From an uncultured Cryptobacterium sp. (lineage in GTDB: Bacteria > Actinomycetota > Coriobacteriia > Coriobacteriales > Eggerthellaceae), in the NCBI GenBank assembly GCA_958410215.1, contig CATYOF010000013.1:1-64000 (forward strand): DNA of 64,000 nucleotides, given 5' to 3'. The notes under the pieces were generated by a model. It did no database searches and was not told the origin of the DNA. It worked only from the letters and a program-made list of their open reading frames with translations. Both the position numbers and the translations under genes were made by a program. Of this stretch, positions 1 through 8,984 are shown in pieces (position 1 is the stretch's first letter; each line of letters begins with the position of its first letter).

Positions 1-65
1 GAATAGCTAGTCTGCGCTCTATTTTGATTTGCGGTCTATTTATTAAAGCTATTTAAGCCTTCGTT

Positions 66-94
66 AAGCCAAGGGTTATTCCCTTGGCTTTTTT
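66..94 (+). terminator. Intrinsic terminator of the gene to the left
   Basis: A perfect 10-bp stem (66-75 with 81-90) with a 5-base loop is followed directly by a T-run. It would end a transcript entering from outside the window and separates it from the pilus operon. Confidence 0.85.
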
Positions 95-332
95 GATCCA
101 TACTAGCCCTTATCAATTCTTATGCGAGTTACAGAAAAAATGGGGTATAGGAAAAATGAGTTGCTATAACTCTTTCATGCATGCGTGATGTGAGAAGCAT
201 GGTTGCTTTATGTGAGATTCATTGTTGCTTTATTTCTGTGTAGTTGTCGCTTTATGTGCCCTTAGCGTCGGTAAAAGTTCACGTTTACGTTAATTTCGCC
301 CGCCATCATAAAGGTAGCGAAAGGAGGCGGGC
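95..332. other. Spacer upstream of the Tad operon
   Basis: No coding gene is seen here. The stretch must hold the pilus operon promoter, but I cannot single out convincing -35 and -10 boxes. It contains a threefold degenerate repeat (199-262, listed separately) and ends in a strong Shine-Dalgarno AAGGAGG at 321-327. Confidence 0.5.
199..262. repeat. Three degenerate ~21-bp tandem repeats before the Tad operon
   Basis: Copies begin near 199, 221 and 242 and share the core GTTGCTTTAT (the last as GTTGTCGCTTTAT). They could be operator half-sites or simply a decayed tandem duplication like those seen elsewhere in the window. Confidence 0.5.
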
Positions 333-1049
333 GTGAAGAAAAGCGTTCTTATAGTTGGCGTTATATTCGGGTTGATCTGTGCCTTCTGTGTGGTTGTGTA
401 TGCTTCGATGGTGCAGCAGGAAGCTGATTCAGCCCGCAGAGAGGCTATGGAGCGTTATGGGGGAGAACAAGTTGAAGTTCTTGTTGCCACGAAGGATATT
501 TTCCCTGGAGAGACGCTTACTTCTTCGAATACCACTATGAAAACCTGGGTATCCGATTTACTGCCGGAAGAATGCATTACTAATTTTGATGAAGTGAAAG
601 GGCTGCAGGTATCTTCTCTTGTTGTTTCTGGTGAAGTCATTTCTGCTAAACGATTTAGTACAGAAGCTACTCCTTTGAATATTCCTGAAGGGTGCGTTGC
701 GCTTTCGGTACCAGCAGAAGATGTGCAAGCGGTAGGAGGAGCTCTTACGACGGGTATGCAGGTGGACGTGTATGCCACTGGCTCGGAAACCACGCGAATC
801 GGAGAAGGCCTCTTAGTGCTTGCAACTAATGCGGATAACGCAGAAAGCGGTCAGGCAAATGTTAGTTGGGTAACGCTTGCAGTTCCACTCGAACAGTCGC
901 AGGAATTTGTTACGGCATCTCAGTCTATGGAAATATATTTCACCTTGCCTTCTGCTGATCTTAGTTCTGAAGATGTTGATGGACCGCAAAGTGAGGATGA
1001 AGCACAACGCAATAAAAGCGACGAACAGCAAGAGACAAGCGAGGAATAG
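333..1049 (+). CDS. cpaB: Tad pilus assembly protein, CpaB/RcpC-like (SAF domain)
   Basis: The 238-residue product has an N-terminal membrane anchor (about residues 4-26) followed by a SAF-like fold whose signature VATKDIFPGETL lies near residue 51 and is mirrored by VVSGEVISAKRF near 100. CpaB/RcpC proteins belong to Flp pilus loci; in Gram-negatives they work with the secretin, but here, without a secretin gene, the protein probably sits on the outer face of the membrane and contacts the cell wall. The C-terminus is very acidic. A GTG start at 333 fits AAGGAGG at 321-327. It is the first gene of the pilus operon and tadZ follows two bases later. Confidence 0.82.
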   Translation: MKKSVLIVGVIFGLICAFCVVVYASMVQQEADSARREAMERYGGEQVEVLVATKDIFPGETLTSSNTTMKTWVSDLLPEECITNFDEVKGLQVSSLVVSGEVISAKRFSTEATPLNIPEGCVALSVPAEDVQAVGGALTTGMQVDVYATGSETTRIGEGLLVLATNADNAESGQANVSWVTLAVPLEQSQEFVTASQSMEIYFTLPSADLSSEDVDGPQSEDEAQRNKSDEQQETSEE

Positions 1050-1051
1050 CC

Positions 1052-2464
1052 ATGAACAAGCAAGTAGTTTTATGTTTGGATTCCGAGTCTTTACTGCACC
1101 CGGAAATCATTGGTCTTCCAGATGAAAACCTAGAAGCGCAATCATGGCTGACGATTTATTCTGATGCTACTAAAGCAAGAAATGCTTTGGCGCAAGATAA
1201 AAGCAAAAGCTTAGTTTGGGTTATTTCGAGTGATTCTTTGGATGGAATCAACCTTGCTGCTGCACTTAAAGCGGATGATCCAGTAAGAGAAGTTTACTTT
1301 ATCACCTTTGAGCAATCAGGGTCAGTTGTAGGGCGTTGCGAAGCAGCAGGCGTGGAGGTGCTGCGAGGTAAACACGAATTTGTAAAGGAATACACCAAAA
1401 TTAAACAGAGCTTCAGAGGCTTAGAAAAACCTAAGATGGAAGGTGCTGTTTCTGAGGAGGCGCAAAATGGCCGGAAGGAGGCCAAGTGCTTTGAAGAAAA
1501 TAGCAGATCAGATACTGTTTGTAAAAGCGAATCCCATGTTAAAGAACGAAGTCAGGCTAAGGCGATTGATGTTGGGAAAAGCAAATCGATTAGCTCGCTT
1601 GTGATTGACGAACCTTTACTTAATCTGTCACGAGCTATACGGCCTTCATCGGGTAAAGCGGACACCTTAACCATTGCAGTGGTAAGTGGTAGCGGGGGAT
1701 CAGGAAAAAGCACTATTGCACTTTGTTCGGCTCTTGTGTATCAGGAATTTGGATATAAAACCCTTCTTCTGGATGCAGATTTACAGTTTGGTGATATGGC
1801 CTATTTGCTAGGTCGCGATAGTGCCTTATCTATTGTCGATCTTATAGAAGAGCCTGGAAGAATTTCTCAGGTAACTTCCGAAGATGGCCTGCCTGCTCTT
1901 ATTGCTTCACCGGAATTTGTGGAACAATCCGAGCTTGTCATGAATCATATGGCAGAAATTATTGAGTTTGTAAAAGGCTTTTTTGATGTAGTGGTTATCA
2001 ACACTGGTTCGTTTTGGACAGAGCAACACGCCCAGATTATTGAATCGGTTGATAAGACTCTGTTCGTTTTAGACCAGCGACCTTCTTCTGTTCGGTCTTG
2101 TTCGCGTGCGCTAACCCTTTGTTCACGATGTGGCATTGCAATACAGTCATTTGCGTATGCGTTGAATTTTTGTACGCGCCACGCGCTTTTAACCCCGCTT
2201 GATATTTCATGCGCTATGCAGGGAGTTTCTGTTCAAGAAATAAAGGACGGCGGAAAAGAAGTTAGCGAACTTTTAGGAGCGAGCTTGCCCAAAGAACTTC
2301 TTTCTACGAAAAATGTCTTTATCCAAAGCGTGCGAGATTTGTGTGTCTCGTTCTTGCCCGAAGGCGAAAGGGAGCGATTCCAAGAAGAATTGGATTCGGA
2401 AAGAGCCCAACGGAAGGGCAATCCCTTCTCTAGTTTACGGAGGAGGCGAGTAGCATGTCTCTAG
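1052..2464 (+). CDS. tadZ: Tad pilus localisation ATPase TadZ/CpaE-like
   Basis: A 470-residue protein with the TadZ layout: an N-terminal receiver-like region (about 1-120), a charged linker, and a ParA/MinD-type ATPase from about 205. The P-loop GSGGSGKST occupies residues 213-221, with K219 as the phosphate-binding lysine. The extra signature lysine usual for MinD/ParA proteins is a serine (S214) here. Switch and Walker B regions follow (LLLDADLQFGD; DVVVINTG). TadZ proteins place the pilus machine in the cell. The 3' end overlaps the start of the tadA gene by 10 bases, which suggests translational coupling. Confidence 0.82.
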   Translation: MNKQVVLCLDSESLLHPEIIGLPDENLEAQSWLTIYSDATKARNALAQDKSKSLVWVISSDSLDGINLAAALKADDPVREVYFITFEQSGSVVGRCEAAGVEVLRGKHEFVKEYTKIKQSFRGLEKPKMEGAVSEEAQNGRKEAKCFEENSRSDTVCKSESHVKERSQAKAIDVGKSKSISSLVIDEPLLNLSRAIRPSSGKADTLTIAVVSGSGGSGKSTIALCSALVYQEFGYKTLLLDADLQFGDMAYLLGRDSALSIVDLIEEPGRISQVTSEDGLPALIASPEFVEQSELVMNHMAEIIEFVKGFFDVVVINTGSFWTEQHAQIIESVDKTLFVLDQRPSSVRSCSRALTLCSRCGIAIQSFAYALNFCTRHALLTPLDISCAMQGVSVQEIKDGGKEVSELLGASLPKELLSTKNVFIQSVRDLCVSFLPEGERERFQEELDSERAQRKGNPFSSLRRRRVACL

Positions 2465-3774
2465 TTCAGAGAGCTGCCTATGCGGGAGCATCTCCGTTTT
2501 CAATCCATAACGAGAATTTTGCGCAAGTTTTAGAAGTGGTGCGTGACCGGGTTTCAGAAATAATTCCTTCAGTGGAAGCAGCGCGATTAATAGCGCGTAA
2601 CCCCAGGCAAGCAAGAAACGAACTGCGGCTTGCATGCGAACAGGTGTTGCGAGAAGAACCTTGGTTAGTGAAAAAACCACTTACTTCAGAAAATCTTATT
2701 GAGCGTTACCTGGATGAAGTGTTTGGACTGGGCCCTTTGGAAGATATGCTCGCCGATGAAAGCATTACCGAAATAATGGTAAATGGATCATCTTCTTTGT
2801 ATTTTGAACGCGAAGGAAAACTTCAGCCTGCATCGCATCCCTTTGCTGATGATGGACAGGTTTATGCGCTTATCGATCGCATTATTGGTCCTTTAGGAAG
2901 ACGTATAGATGAATCCTCACCTATGGTTAATGCTCGTTTACCTCAGGGTCATCGTGTTAATGCGATTATCCCGCCGTTGGCAATTGATGGCCCTGCGGTT
3001 ACGATTCGTAAATTCAGATCACATGCATTTTCGTTGGCTGAAATGCGCGAACTGGGATCTTTTGATAAGAAGATTGAAAAGTTCCTTATTTGGGCGGTAT
3101 TACGAAGATGTAATATTGCTGTTTCTGGTGGAACGGGCAGCGGCAAAACCACCTTGCTTAATGCTCTTTCGGCAGTAATTCCCTATTCAGAAAGAATTGT
3201 GACTATAGAAGATTCAGCCGAGTTGCGCTTTCATGAGCATCCTCATGTGGTGCGGTTGGAGGCGAGACCGCAAAGTGCGGAAGGCGTAGGTGAGGTAAGC
3301 ATTCGGGATTTGGTGGTGAATTCATTACGAATGCGGCCTGATCGAATTGTGGTGGGGGAATGTCGTGGAGCGGAAGCTCTCGATATGCTTCAGGCTATGT
3401 CCACTGGGCATGATGGATCGCTTACTACACTCCATGCGAATTCTCCACAGGAAGCAGTATCTAGATTAGCGACTATGGTTCGTTATGGTGCAGAACTGCC
3501 CGTTTCGGTTATCGAAGCCCAGATAGCAACTGCCATAGATGTAGTGGTGCAAACAACGCGGTATCCCGATGGGGCAAGGGGTATATGTGAGATAACAGGA
3601 TATCGTTGGGATGAAGAAGCATCACGCTGCTTAGTCGAGCAATATTTTGTTCGTGATTTGGTTACGAAAAGCTGCGAATGGAAGCATTTTCCTGCCTGGA
3701 TAGATGATTTGCCGTATTTAGGGATCGCCTCGAGTGAGGAGGTGGAGCAATGGAAATGCAGCGAATCGTTTTAA
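2455..3774 (+). CDS. tadA: Tad pilus assembly/secretion ATPase TadA (CpaF)
   Basis: The 439-residue product is a complete GspE/VirB11-type hexameric ATPase of the CpaF subfamily. It has an N-terminal helical domain, the motif ITEIMVNG near residue 103, Walker A GGTGSGKTT at 225-233, an Asp box with TIEDSAELR, and the Walker B/His-box region RIVVGECRGAEALDML followed by GSLTTLHANS. It would power polymerisation of the Flp pilin at the inner face of the membrane. ATG at 2455 is preceded by GGAGGAGG within tadZ. Length and motif order are normal for the family. Confidence 0.95.
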   Translation: MSLVQRAAYAGASPFSIHNENFAQVLEVVRDRVSEIIPSVEAARLIARNPRQARNELRLACEQVLREEPWLVKKPLTSENLIERYLDEVFGLGPLEDMLADESITEIMVNGSSSLYFEREGKLQPASHPFADDGQVYALIDRIIGPLGRRIDESSPMVNARLPQGHRVNAIIPPLAIDGPAVTIRKFRSHAFSLAEMRELGSFDKKIEKFLIWAVLRRCNIAVSGGTGSGKTTLLNALSAVIPYSERIVTIEDSAELRFHEHPHVVRLEARPQSAEGVGEVSIRDLVVNSLRMRPDRIVVGECRGAEALDMLQAMSTGHDGSLTTLHANSPQEAVSRLATMVRYGAELPVSVIEAQIATAIDVVVQTTRYPDGARGICEITGYRWDEEASRCLVEQYFVRDLVTKSCEWKHFPAWIDDLPYLGIASSEEVEQWKCSESF

Positions 3775-4724
3775 TAGGCGCAGTATTGTGTGCTGCGGTA
3801 AGTGGTGTTCTTTTGGGATCGGTCTTCTTTAAGCAGACGCTAAAGTCGTTGCGCAGTCAAAAAGTTCAAAACAGATCAGGAATAGGTGGATCGTTATTTT
3901 CGACGATCTTAAGACACGGAATCCCGTTTTTAAAAGCACCTTCTCGTATGCTTCTGTCGATTTTCTTGTTTGACAGGTATTGCAAGAATATTGAAGCGGC
4001 CATTGAAGGAAAGCATCTGAAAACTTCACGTGAGGCTTTGTTTTCTTTATTGATAGCTGCAACCTTAATAACTTTTGGGCTGGGTTTTATACTTTCGGGC
4101 TCAGTTGTTTGCGGGGCGGCATTAGGTATTTGCATTTGGTTAGCAATTGGTCTTTGGGTTGGCCATTATTGTGATTTGCAGCGAGAGCAATTGAGAGAGG
4201 CAATTCCTGAGGCTCTTCAGTCGATGAAGGCTTGTTTTCAAGTTGGGTATACGCTTACTCAAACTGTCCATGAAGTAAGACAAAGCACTTCAGGTCCCTT
4301 ACAAGAACTTTTTAGTGAAGTGGAAGGTGTGCTTGAAACGGGCGGAAACGCTGAAGATGCTTTGATGGTGTTTAAGAAAAAGGCAAACGAGCCAGAGCTT
4401 GTATTCCTTGCTACTGCACTCGAAATTCAACACAAAACAGGAAGCAGTATGCAGCAGGTTTTAGAAATAACGCGTCAATCGGTTTCTGATGAAATAGAGC
4501 TAAAACGTACCCTAAAAACGCAAACGGCTCAGGCTAAGTTATCGGCTCAAATAGTTACCCTTATGCCTTTTGCTCTTATTGGACTGTTTTCGTTGGTCTC
4601 TCCAGGTTTCTTGAATCCGTTTTTTGAAAGCATGCTAGGTGTTGTACTTTTGGTTGCTGCTTTAGGTATGCAGTTACTTGGGGTGATGCTGGTGAGACGC
4701 CTGCTGAAGGTGGAGGTGGCTTAA
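3750..4724 (+). CDS. tadB: Tad pilus inner-membrane platform protein TadB
   Basis: 324 residues with an N-terminal membrane helix, a central pair of helices (about 100-135), a cytoplasmic T2SSF (GspF-like) domain rich in helices (AIPEALQSMKACFQVGYTLTQ and the EPELVFLATALEIQ segment) and two C-terminal membrane segments. TadB and TadC form the membrane platform on which TadA acts. The start codon overlaps the end of tadA by 25 bases and has a GAGGAGGTGG ribosome-binding site just upstream. tadC follows without any spacer. Confidence 0.88.
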   Translation: MEMQRIVLIGAVLCAAVSGVLLGSVFFKQTLKSLRSQKVQNRSGIGGSLFSTILRHGIPFLKAPSRMLLSIFLFDRYCKNIEAAIEGKHLKTSREALFSLLIAATLITFGLGFILSGSVVCGAALGICIWLAIGLWVGHYCDLQREQLREAIPEALQSMKACFQVGYTLTQTVHEVRQSTSGPLQELFSEVEGVLETGGNAEDALMVFKKKANEPELVFLATALEIQHKTGSSMQQVLEITRQSVSDEIELKRTLKTQTAQAKLSAQIVTLMPFALIGLFSLVSPGFLNPFFESMLGVVLLVAALGMQLLGVMLVRRLLKVEVA

Positions 4725-5663
4725 ATGAGCGAAGCGATAGGGATAGCAGCAGCTGTTTGTGCATTTCTTTCGGGAAGTATTCTAAGTATTGCAGCGTTTG
4801 AACAGCATCAATCAGCTCGTCGAAAAGACACCATGAAAGCGCTCTTAGGGTTTTCTTCGATAACGGAAGCTTTGTCTATTTCTTTAGAGTCTCAAGGCAT
4901 GTCGCATAGGGTTCTTGTCTATGCCATAGAGTTGAGCCGTCGAGATAATAGTTTGCCGGATAGTGTTGTTTCACTTTTGGTACCTAATTGGAATGTCAGC
5001 AAAGAGAAGATTGAACGAGCGGGTCTTGATGGCTTCATTACTCGAAAAGGGATGGCGGCAACAAAGTTTAGGCTTGCACTTGGGGGAGCGTTAGCAGGAG
5101 CTTTGCTGGGTGCTTTCTTGTCTTCGTTGTTGGCGATTCTAGGACTCATTTTAGGGGGTGCAGGAGGATTGACTGCGCTTTCAAGGGCTCTTAAACAAGA
5201 ATCGAATGATAGATCATTTGTTGCAGAAAAGCACTTATCCCAAATGATAGAAATAGTAATTTTGGGTCTTAAAAGCGGAATGACGTTCGATAGAGCTTTA
5301 GGTCTCTTTCATGGCAATTTTAAAGGAGCTCTTAGCTCTTCGCTCGCGTTAGCTCAAAGTCAATGGACTCATGGATTCATTGATCGAAGTGAAGGATTAC
5401 GTGCGGTAGCGCGGTCATACGATTCACCTTTATTTGAACGTTTGGCAGAAAACGTTATTCGATCTTTACGATTCGGAACGTCGCTAGCGGCAAATCTTAG
5501 TTTGCTTGCGAGTGAAGCTCGTGCAGTGCGAAAAGCGAAACTCGAAGAAAAAGTTGCTAAAGCTCCGATAAAAATGCTCCTGCCTGTAGGAACCCTTATT
5601 CTTCCCGCGATGCTCATTTTAATCATGGGGCCTATCATGCTCGATTTAATGCAAGGGTTTTAG
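4725..5663 (+). CDS. tadC: Tad pilus inner-membrane platform protein TadC
   Basis: 312 residues with an N-terminal membrane helix, a pair of glycine/alanine-rich helices near 115-150 and a T2SSF domain (LSQMIEIVILGLKSGMTFDRAL) ending in two membrane helices (LPVGTLILPAMLILIMGPIML). It is the partner of TadB. The ATG at 4725 comes directly after the tadB stop codon and uses the GGTGGAGGTGG sequence in the end of tadB. A short gap of about 70 bases separates it from the pilin genes. Confidence 0.88.
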   Translation: MSEAIGIAAAVCAFLSGSILSIAAFEQHQSARRKDTMKALLGFSSITEALSISLESQGMSHRVLVYAIELSRRDNSLPDSVVSLLVPNWNVSKEKIERAGLDGFITRKGMAATKFRLALGGALAGALLGAFLSSLLAILGLILGGAGGLTALSRALKQESNDRSFVAEKHLSQMIEIVILGLKSGMTFDRALGLFHGNFKGALSSSLALAQSQWTHGFIDRSEGLRAVARSYDSPLFERLAENVIRSLRFGTSLAANLSLLASEARAVRKAKLEEKVAKAPIKMLLPVGTLILPAMLILIMGPIMLDLMQGF

Positions 5664-5731
5664 GAGCTCTGAAATTGATCTTGCTTAGATGGAGATACGA
5701 AGAAACGAATCAATGAGAAAGGAGGCATGGC

Positions 5732-6013
5732 ATGGCAAGGAAGGAAGAATGCGCACAGATACTATGCGAGAAAAATTTGGCAGGAAAGTTCTTAGAAAAG
5801 CTCAAGCAAAGGCGCAAAGCAAAGAAGGAATCTTTGGTGGGTATGGTATGGCGCTGCAGAAAAGAAATGCATGCTTTACCAGGTCAAGGAACTACAGAAT
5901 ACGCCATTTTAGTAGGTGTTTTGGTGGTAATAGCGATACTCGCCATTACGGTGTTTAGGCCAAAACTACAAGAATTATGGGATGCGATTGCTTCGGGAAT
6001 CAATAGCTTGTAG
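5732..6013 (+). CDS. flp: Flp-type prepilin with an unusually long leader
   Basis: The 93-residue product carries the Flp pilin signature: a prepilin peptidase site between G51 and Q52, then TTEY with E56 and Y57 at +5/+6, then a hydrophobic helix ILVGVLVVIAILAITVF. The mature pilin would be only 42 residues, a usual Flp size. The leader of about 51 residues is strongly basic and much longer than the usual 10-25. The start at 5732 fits AAAGGAGG at 5718-5725; a later ATG at 5843 would give a 14-residue leader but has poor spacing to any ribosome-binding site. This is probably the main pilus subunit. Confidence 0.85.
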   Translation: MARKEECAQILCEKNLAGKFLEKLKQRRKAKKESLVGMVWRCRKEMHALPGQGTTEYAILVGVLVVIAILAITVFRPKLQELWDAIASGINSL

Positions 6014-6037
6014 TGAAGATAGCTGGAGGGGCAGTTG

Positions 6038-6262
6038 ATGAAGCTTAAGGCAAAGGGGTTGAGCGAAAGCTACGGACATTCGGGGCAGTCAACAGTTGAA
6101 TATGCTCTTATCTTTGCTGGCTTTCTTGCGTTGGTTATTGGGTTGGGTGTATTGTGGCATCTTTTTGATGCTGGTCTTGTCTTAGATCATGCTCTTCAAT
6201 CTGCCTCTCATCATTTACGCGAAGTCGCTGAAGGTGCCTGGCTTGATGTGTTTTTGTATTGA
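6038..6262 (+). CDS. Second Flp/TadE-like prepilin, minor pseudopilin
   Basis: A 74-residue protein with a peptidase site G|QSTVEY followed by a hydrophobic segment ALIFAGFLALVIGLGVLWHLF. E and Y occupy the +5/+6 positions expected for a Flp or TadE prepilin. The short C-terminal tail is amphipathic and contains HALQSASHHLREVAEGAW. ATG at 6038 follows GGAGGGG at about 6025-6031; a TTG three bases earlier is less likely. Its place between the main pilin and the TadE-like gene suggests a minor pseudopilin. Confidence 0.75.
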   Translation: MKLKAKGLSESYGHSGQSTVEYALIFAGFLALVIGLGVLWHLFDAGLVLDHALQSASHHLREVAEGAWLDVFLY

Positions 6263-6310
6263 TCTTGAAAGTTGCGAGGGGCTTTAGAAGCTGAAAAGGT
6301 GGTGGAAGAC

Positions 6311-6841
6311 ATGAAGGGTTCAAAAAGAAACTGCGAGAGTGGACAGGCGGCGGTAGAATGCGCCTTTTTAATTCCGATTGTTCTTTTGCTGCTTATACTT
6401 CTTATTCAGCCGGGAATTATTTTGTACAACCATACAGTTATGAAAGCCGCTGCAAGTGAGGGATGTCGCCTTTTAGCGACAAGGAATGATAGTTTGGCGG
6501 ACCAGGCTTCTTATGAAAATTCCATACGACGACATTTAGGTGCAATTCCACAACAGGAAAATTTTCACATTCATCAGAGCGGCTGTTCTTGGGTTATCGA
6601 ACTTGAAGGGAATGAGCAAAGTAGCTCCGTTCGGGTTTCTATTGAAAACCAGCTTAAACCTCTTCCCTTTTTTGATTTTGCTGCTCAAGCGGTAGGTCTT
6701 ACTAATGCTTCGGGGAACTTTGTTCAAAAAGTGGAAGTACAGAGGGAGACATATAACGGTTGGGTGTTAGAAGGCGAAGACGGAATCAATCCCAATTTCT
6801 GGGTTCATCGCGATGATGATCTATTCGAGGGGGTTCATTAG
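6311..6841 (+). CDS. tadE: TadE-like minor pilin
   Basis: About 176 residues from ATG 6311, which follows AAAGGTGGTGG; a longer reading from TTG 6272 lacks a good ribosome-binding site. Near the N-terminus, SGQAAVECAFLIPIVLLLL matches the TadE consensus, with E at +5 after the cleavage glycine but C in place of Y/F at +6. The extracytoplasmic part (MKAAASEGCRLLA and following) is typical of TadE, which has one helix and a globular outer domain. It belongs to the pilus operon. Confidence 0.8.
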   Translation: MKGSKRNCESGQAAVECAFLIPIVLLLLILLIQPGIILYNHTVMKAAASEGCRLLATRNDSLADQASYENSIRRHLGAIPQQENFHIHQSGCSWVIELEGNEQSSSVRVSIENQLKPLPFFDFAAQAVGLTNASGNFVQKVEVQRETYNGWVLEGEDGINPNFWVHRDDDLFEGVH

Positions 6842-6842
6842 T

Positions 6843-8984
6843 ATGTGCACTCCAGATACTACTTCGCTATTTTGGGATAAGAAAGCTGATTGTGGCTTTT
6901 CAACCGTAGGAATGGTTCTTGCTTTACTTATTTCGCTTTCTCTTATTTTTACCTGTGCGAAAGTTTATGAAATACAAAGCGTTTCTGCTCGTGTTCAGGA
7001 AACGGCTGATGCTGCAGTTTTAGCAGCAGAGAATACGGTGGGGGAATTTTATATCGTAGTTACTATTTGTGATGCTATAACCTTTACGCTTTCTCTTACG
7101 TCTCTTGTGGTATTAGGGATAGGGATTATCTGTGCCTGTATACCGCCAACAGCAGCTTTATCGAAGAGTCTTATAGATGCTTCAGGAAAAATTGGAAAAG
7201 CACGTGATTCGTTTTATGAATCTGCTCAAAACTCACTCGAAAGTTTGCAAAAAGCACTCCCTTTTATTGCTACAGCAAAAGCTCAAGAAGTTTTAGCTGC
7301 TAATTCTGTTGAGGGGAAGTCAAACTATTACGGTATTGTTGTTTTGGCTCCCTGGGAGGGAACTAATGGCGAGACGCTTGTTTTTGATAAGTCGAAACAA
7401 GCCCAAGAGGAAGCTGAAGAAAAGCAACAAGCTTTGCAGGATCAGGCAGCAGAGGCGGAACAGGCAGCTAAACAGGCAAACGAATGGAAAGAAAAGGCTT
7501 ATCTTCATGATTCGGGAAGCAAAACAGAATATTGTATGTACGAACGAGCAGCGCATCTAGCAGGAATGGGCGGGCTTGATAATCCTTATTTTTCTTCGAT
7601 TGACACGTGGAGTTTTCAAGCGGCTTTATCGCGTTCTCAACAGTATTACAAGGTTCGCTATGAAAATGAACGGCCTCAGGGGAGCTCGGTTGATGAACAG
7701 GCAAATTCTGCTTTGCGAAAACGATTTTATGCGTATGCGGCTGAAACAGTAGGAAGCGGATATGTGCATGAAACAGAGGATTCCTTTGAAGCTTCGTTTC
7801 CATTGCTTCCTAAAAACACTACCGAAATGCGCTCTACTTCGCTTTATACCGAAGCAGTTTATCCCAAAACTCAGAATTCTGAAGGGCTTTTTTCTTTGCA
7901 TGCCTGGGAGGGTTGTCCGGGATGTGCGGGCCAACCATCGGCGGGAGTTGGTTCTATTAAGGAAATGGATGGAAGTGGTGCGTATACTACCTGTCCCTAT
8001 TGCAAATTTGCTCCTAGCAGCATGGGTAAGGTAGCGGCGGCTTCTTCAAATATTGAAAATGGATTTGAATATCATTACAACGAAGTAGCTCAGGCGGCAA
8101 AAGAGTACGAAAAAGCACGAGCTGAATTTGATCCTTTAAGTAAAGCCATTAAAGATACAGCCAACGGACTTTTTGATACTCTTTTTGAGGGAATTGCTGA
8201 AGTTTGCTCGAAACGTTTGACTATTCTTCCGCCTGGTCACTGGGGTGCTATTGCTTTGGTGGTTGACCCTACAGCACCTTCTTCACTTTTTAGTTCAGCT
8301 TTTACGGGAAGCGAGGGAAGTAACTCTCTTGGCGTGCGTGCGGCGCTTTCTGCTTCAACTTTGGTTCGCGAATCATCCGATGAGGGAAAAAATACAATTA
8401 CATCGTTTCTTGATGGTCTTGATTCGGGAAATGTTGCTGTTGGTGCAGCGCGAACCGTTTTGGATCTTTGGTCAGGTTTGTTGGGGGTTTATGCCGATGG
8501 TTATGATGCACTGCGCTCGTCAATAGAAGAAGTACTTAATGCCATTCCTTTGGGTAGTGCAAGTGGGTTAGGTTCTTGGGCAGCCGATGTTTTTGAACAG
8601 CGGGTTGAGGATGTTGGTTTCTTGCCGCCTGATTTGCAAGCAAGAAAGGCAGTGCTTGTTAATTCTATTCATGTGCTGGAAGCGGACACCTCAACCTTTT
8701 CCGTGCAACTTCTTTCAATGAAGAATGCAGCTATTCACTACGGAGAAGGCGGGGTAAACGGGGCGGTTTCGGCGGTGGAATCTTTAGCTTCATCGGTAGT
8801 AGAAGCACTCAACACTGAATTTGAAATAGCTACGATCGTGCTCATAGAAGGAAAAGTAGAGATTCCTATAACTGTTTCTCTTCCGGCGTTTGTTACCGAA
8901 GGTTTGTCTAGTGCTTTTCAGGAGGGGATAGATCATCTTTATTCAGTTGTTGCTTCATGGACGGGGGTGCGGCAATGGAGATAG
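6843..8984 (+). CDS. Large TadG-like pilus-locus membrane protein with two CPxC motifs
   Basis: About 713 residues from ATG 6843 (GAGGGGG just upstream; two bases after the previous stop). A prepilin-like site with hydrophobic helix (GFSTVGMVLALLISLSLIF) is followed by QETADAAVLAAEN, the DAAALAGA-like segment of TadG proteins, then a second hydrophobic stretch near residues 65-100. A coiled-coil-like region rich in Q, A and E lies near 180-215. Residues C358/C361 (GCPGC) and C384/C387 (TCPYC) resemble a zinc ribbon, odd in an exported region. The C-terminal 300 residues are alanine/serine-rich and unrecognised. Role: probably an assembly or surface component of the pilus. Confidence 0.65.
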   Translation: MCTPDTTSLFWDKKADCGFSTVGMVLALLISLSLIFTCAKVYEIQSVSARVQETADAAVLAAENTVGEFYIVVTICDAITFTLSLTSLVVLGIGIICACIPPTAALSKSLIDASGKIGKARDSFYESAQNSLESLQKALPFIATAKAQEVLAANSVEGKSNYYGIVVLAPWEGTNGETLVFDKSKQAQEEAEEKQQALQDQAAEAEQAAKQANEWKEKAYLHDSGSKTEYCMYERAAHLAGMGGLDNPYFSSIDTWSFQAALSRSQQYYKVRYENERPQGSSVDEQANSALRKRFYAYAAETVGSGYVHETEDSFEASFPLLPKNTTEMRSTSLYTEAVYPKTQNSEGLFSLHAWEGCPGCAGQPSAGVGSIKEMDGSGAYTTCPYCKFAPSSMGKVAAASSNIENGFEYHYNEVAQAAKEYEKARAEFDPLSKAIKDTANGLFDTLFEGIAEVCSKRLTILPPGHWGAIALVVDPTAPSSLFSSAFTGSEGSNSLGVRAALSASTLVRESSDEGKNTITSFLDGLDSGNVAVGAARTVLDLWSGLLGVYADGYDALRSSIEEVLNAIPLGSASGLGSWAADVFEQRVEDVGFLPPDLQARKAVLVNSIHVLEADTSTFSVQLLSMKNAAIHYGEGGVNGAVSAVESLASSVVEALNTEFEIATIVLIEGKVEIPITVSLPAFVTEGLSSAFQEGIDHLYSVVASWTGVRQWR

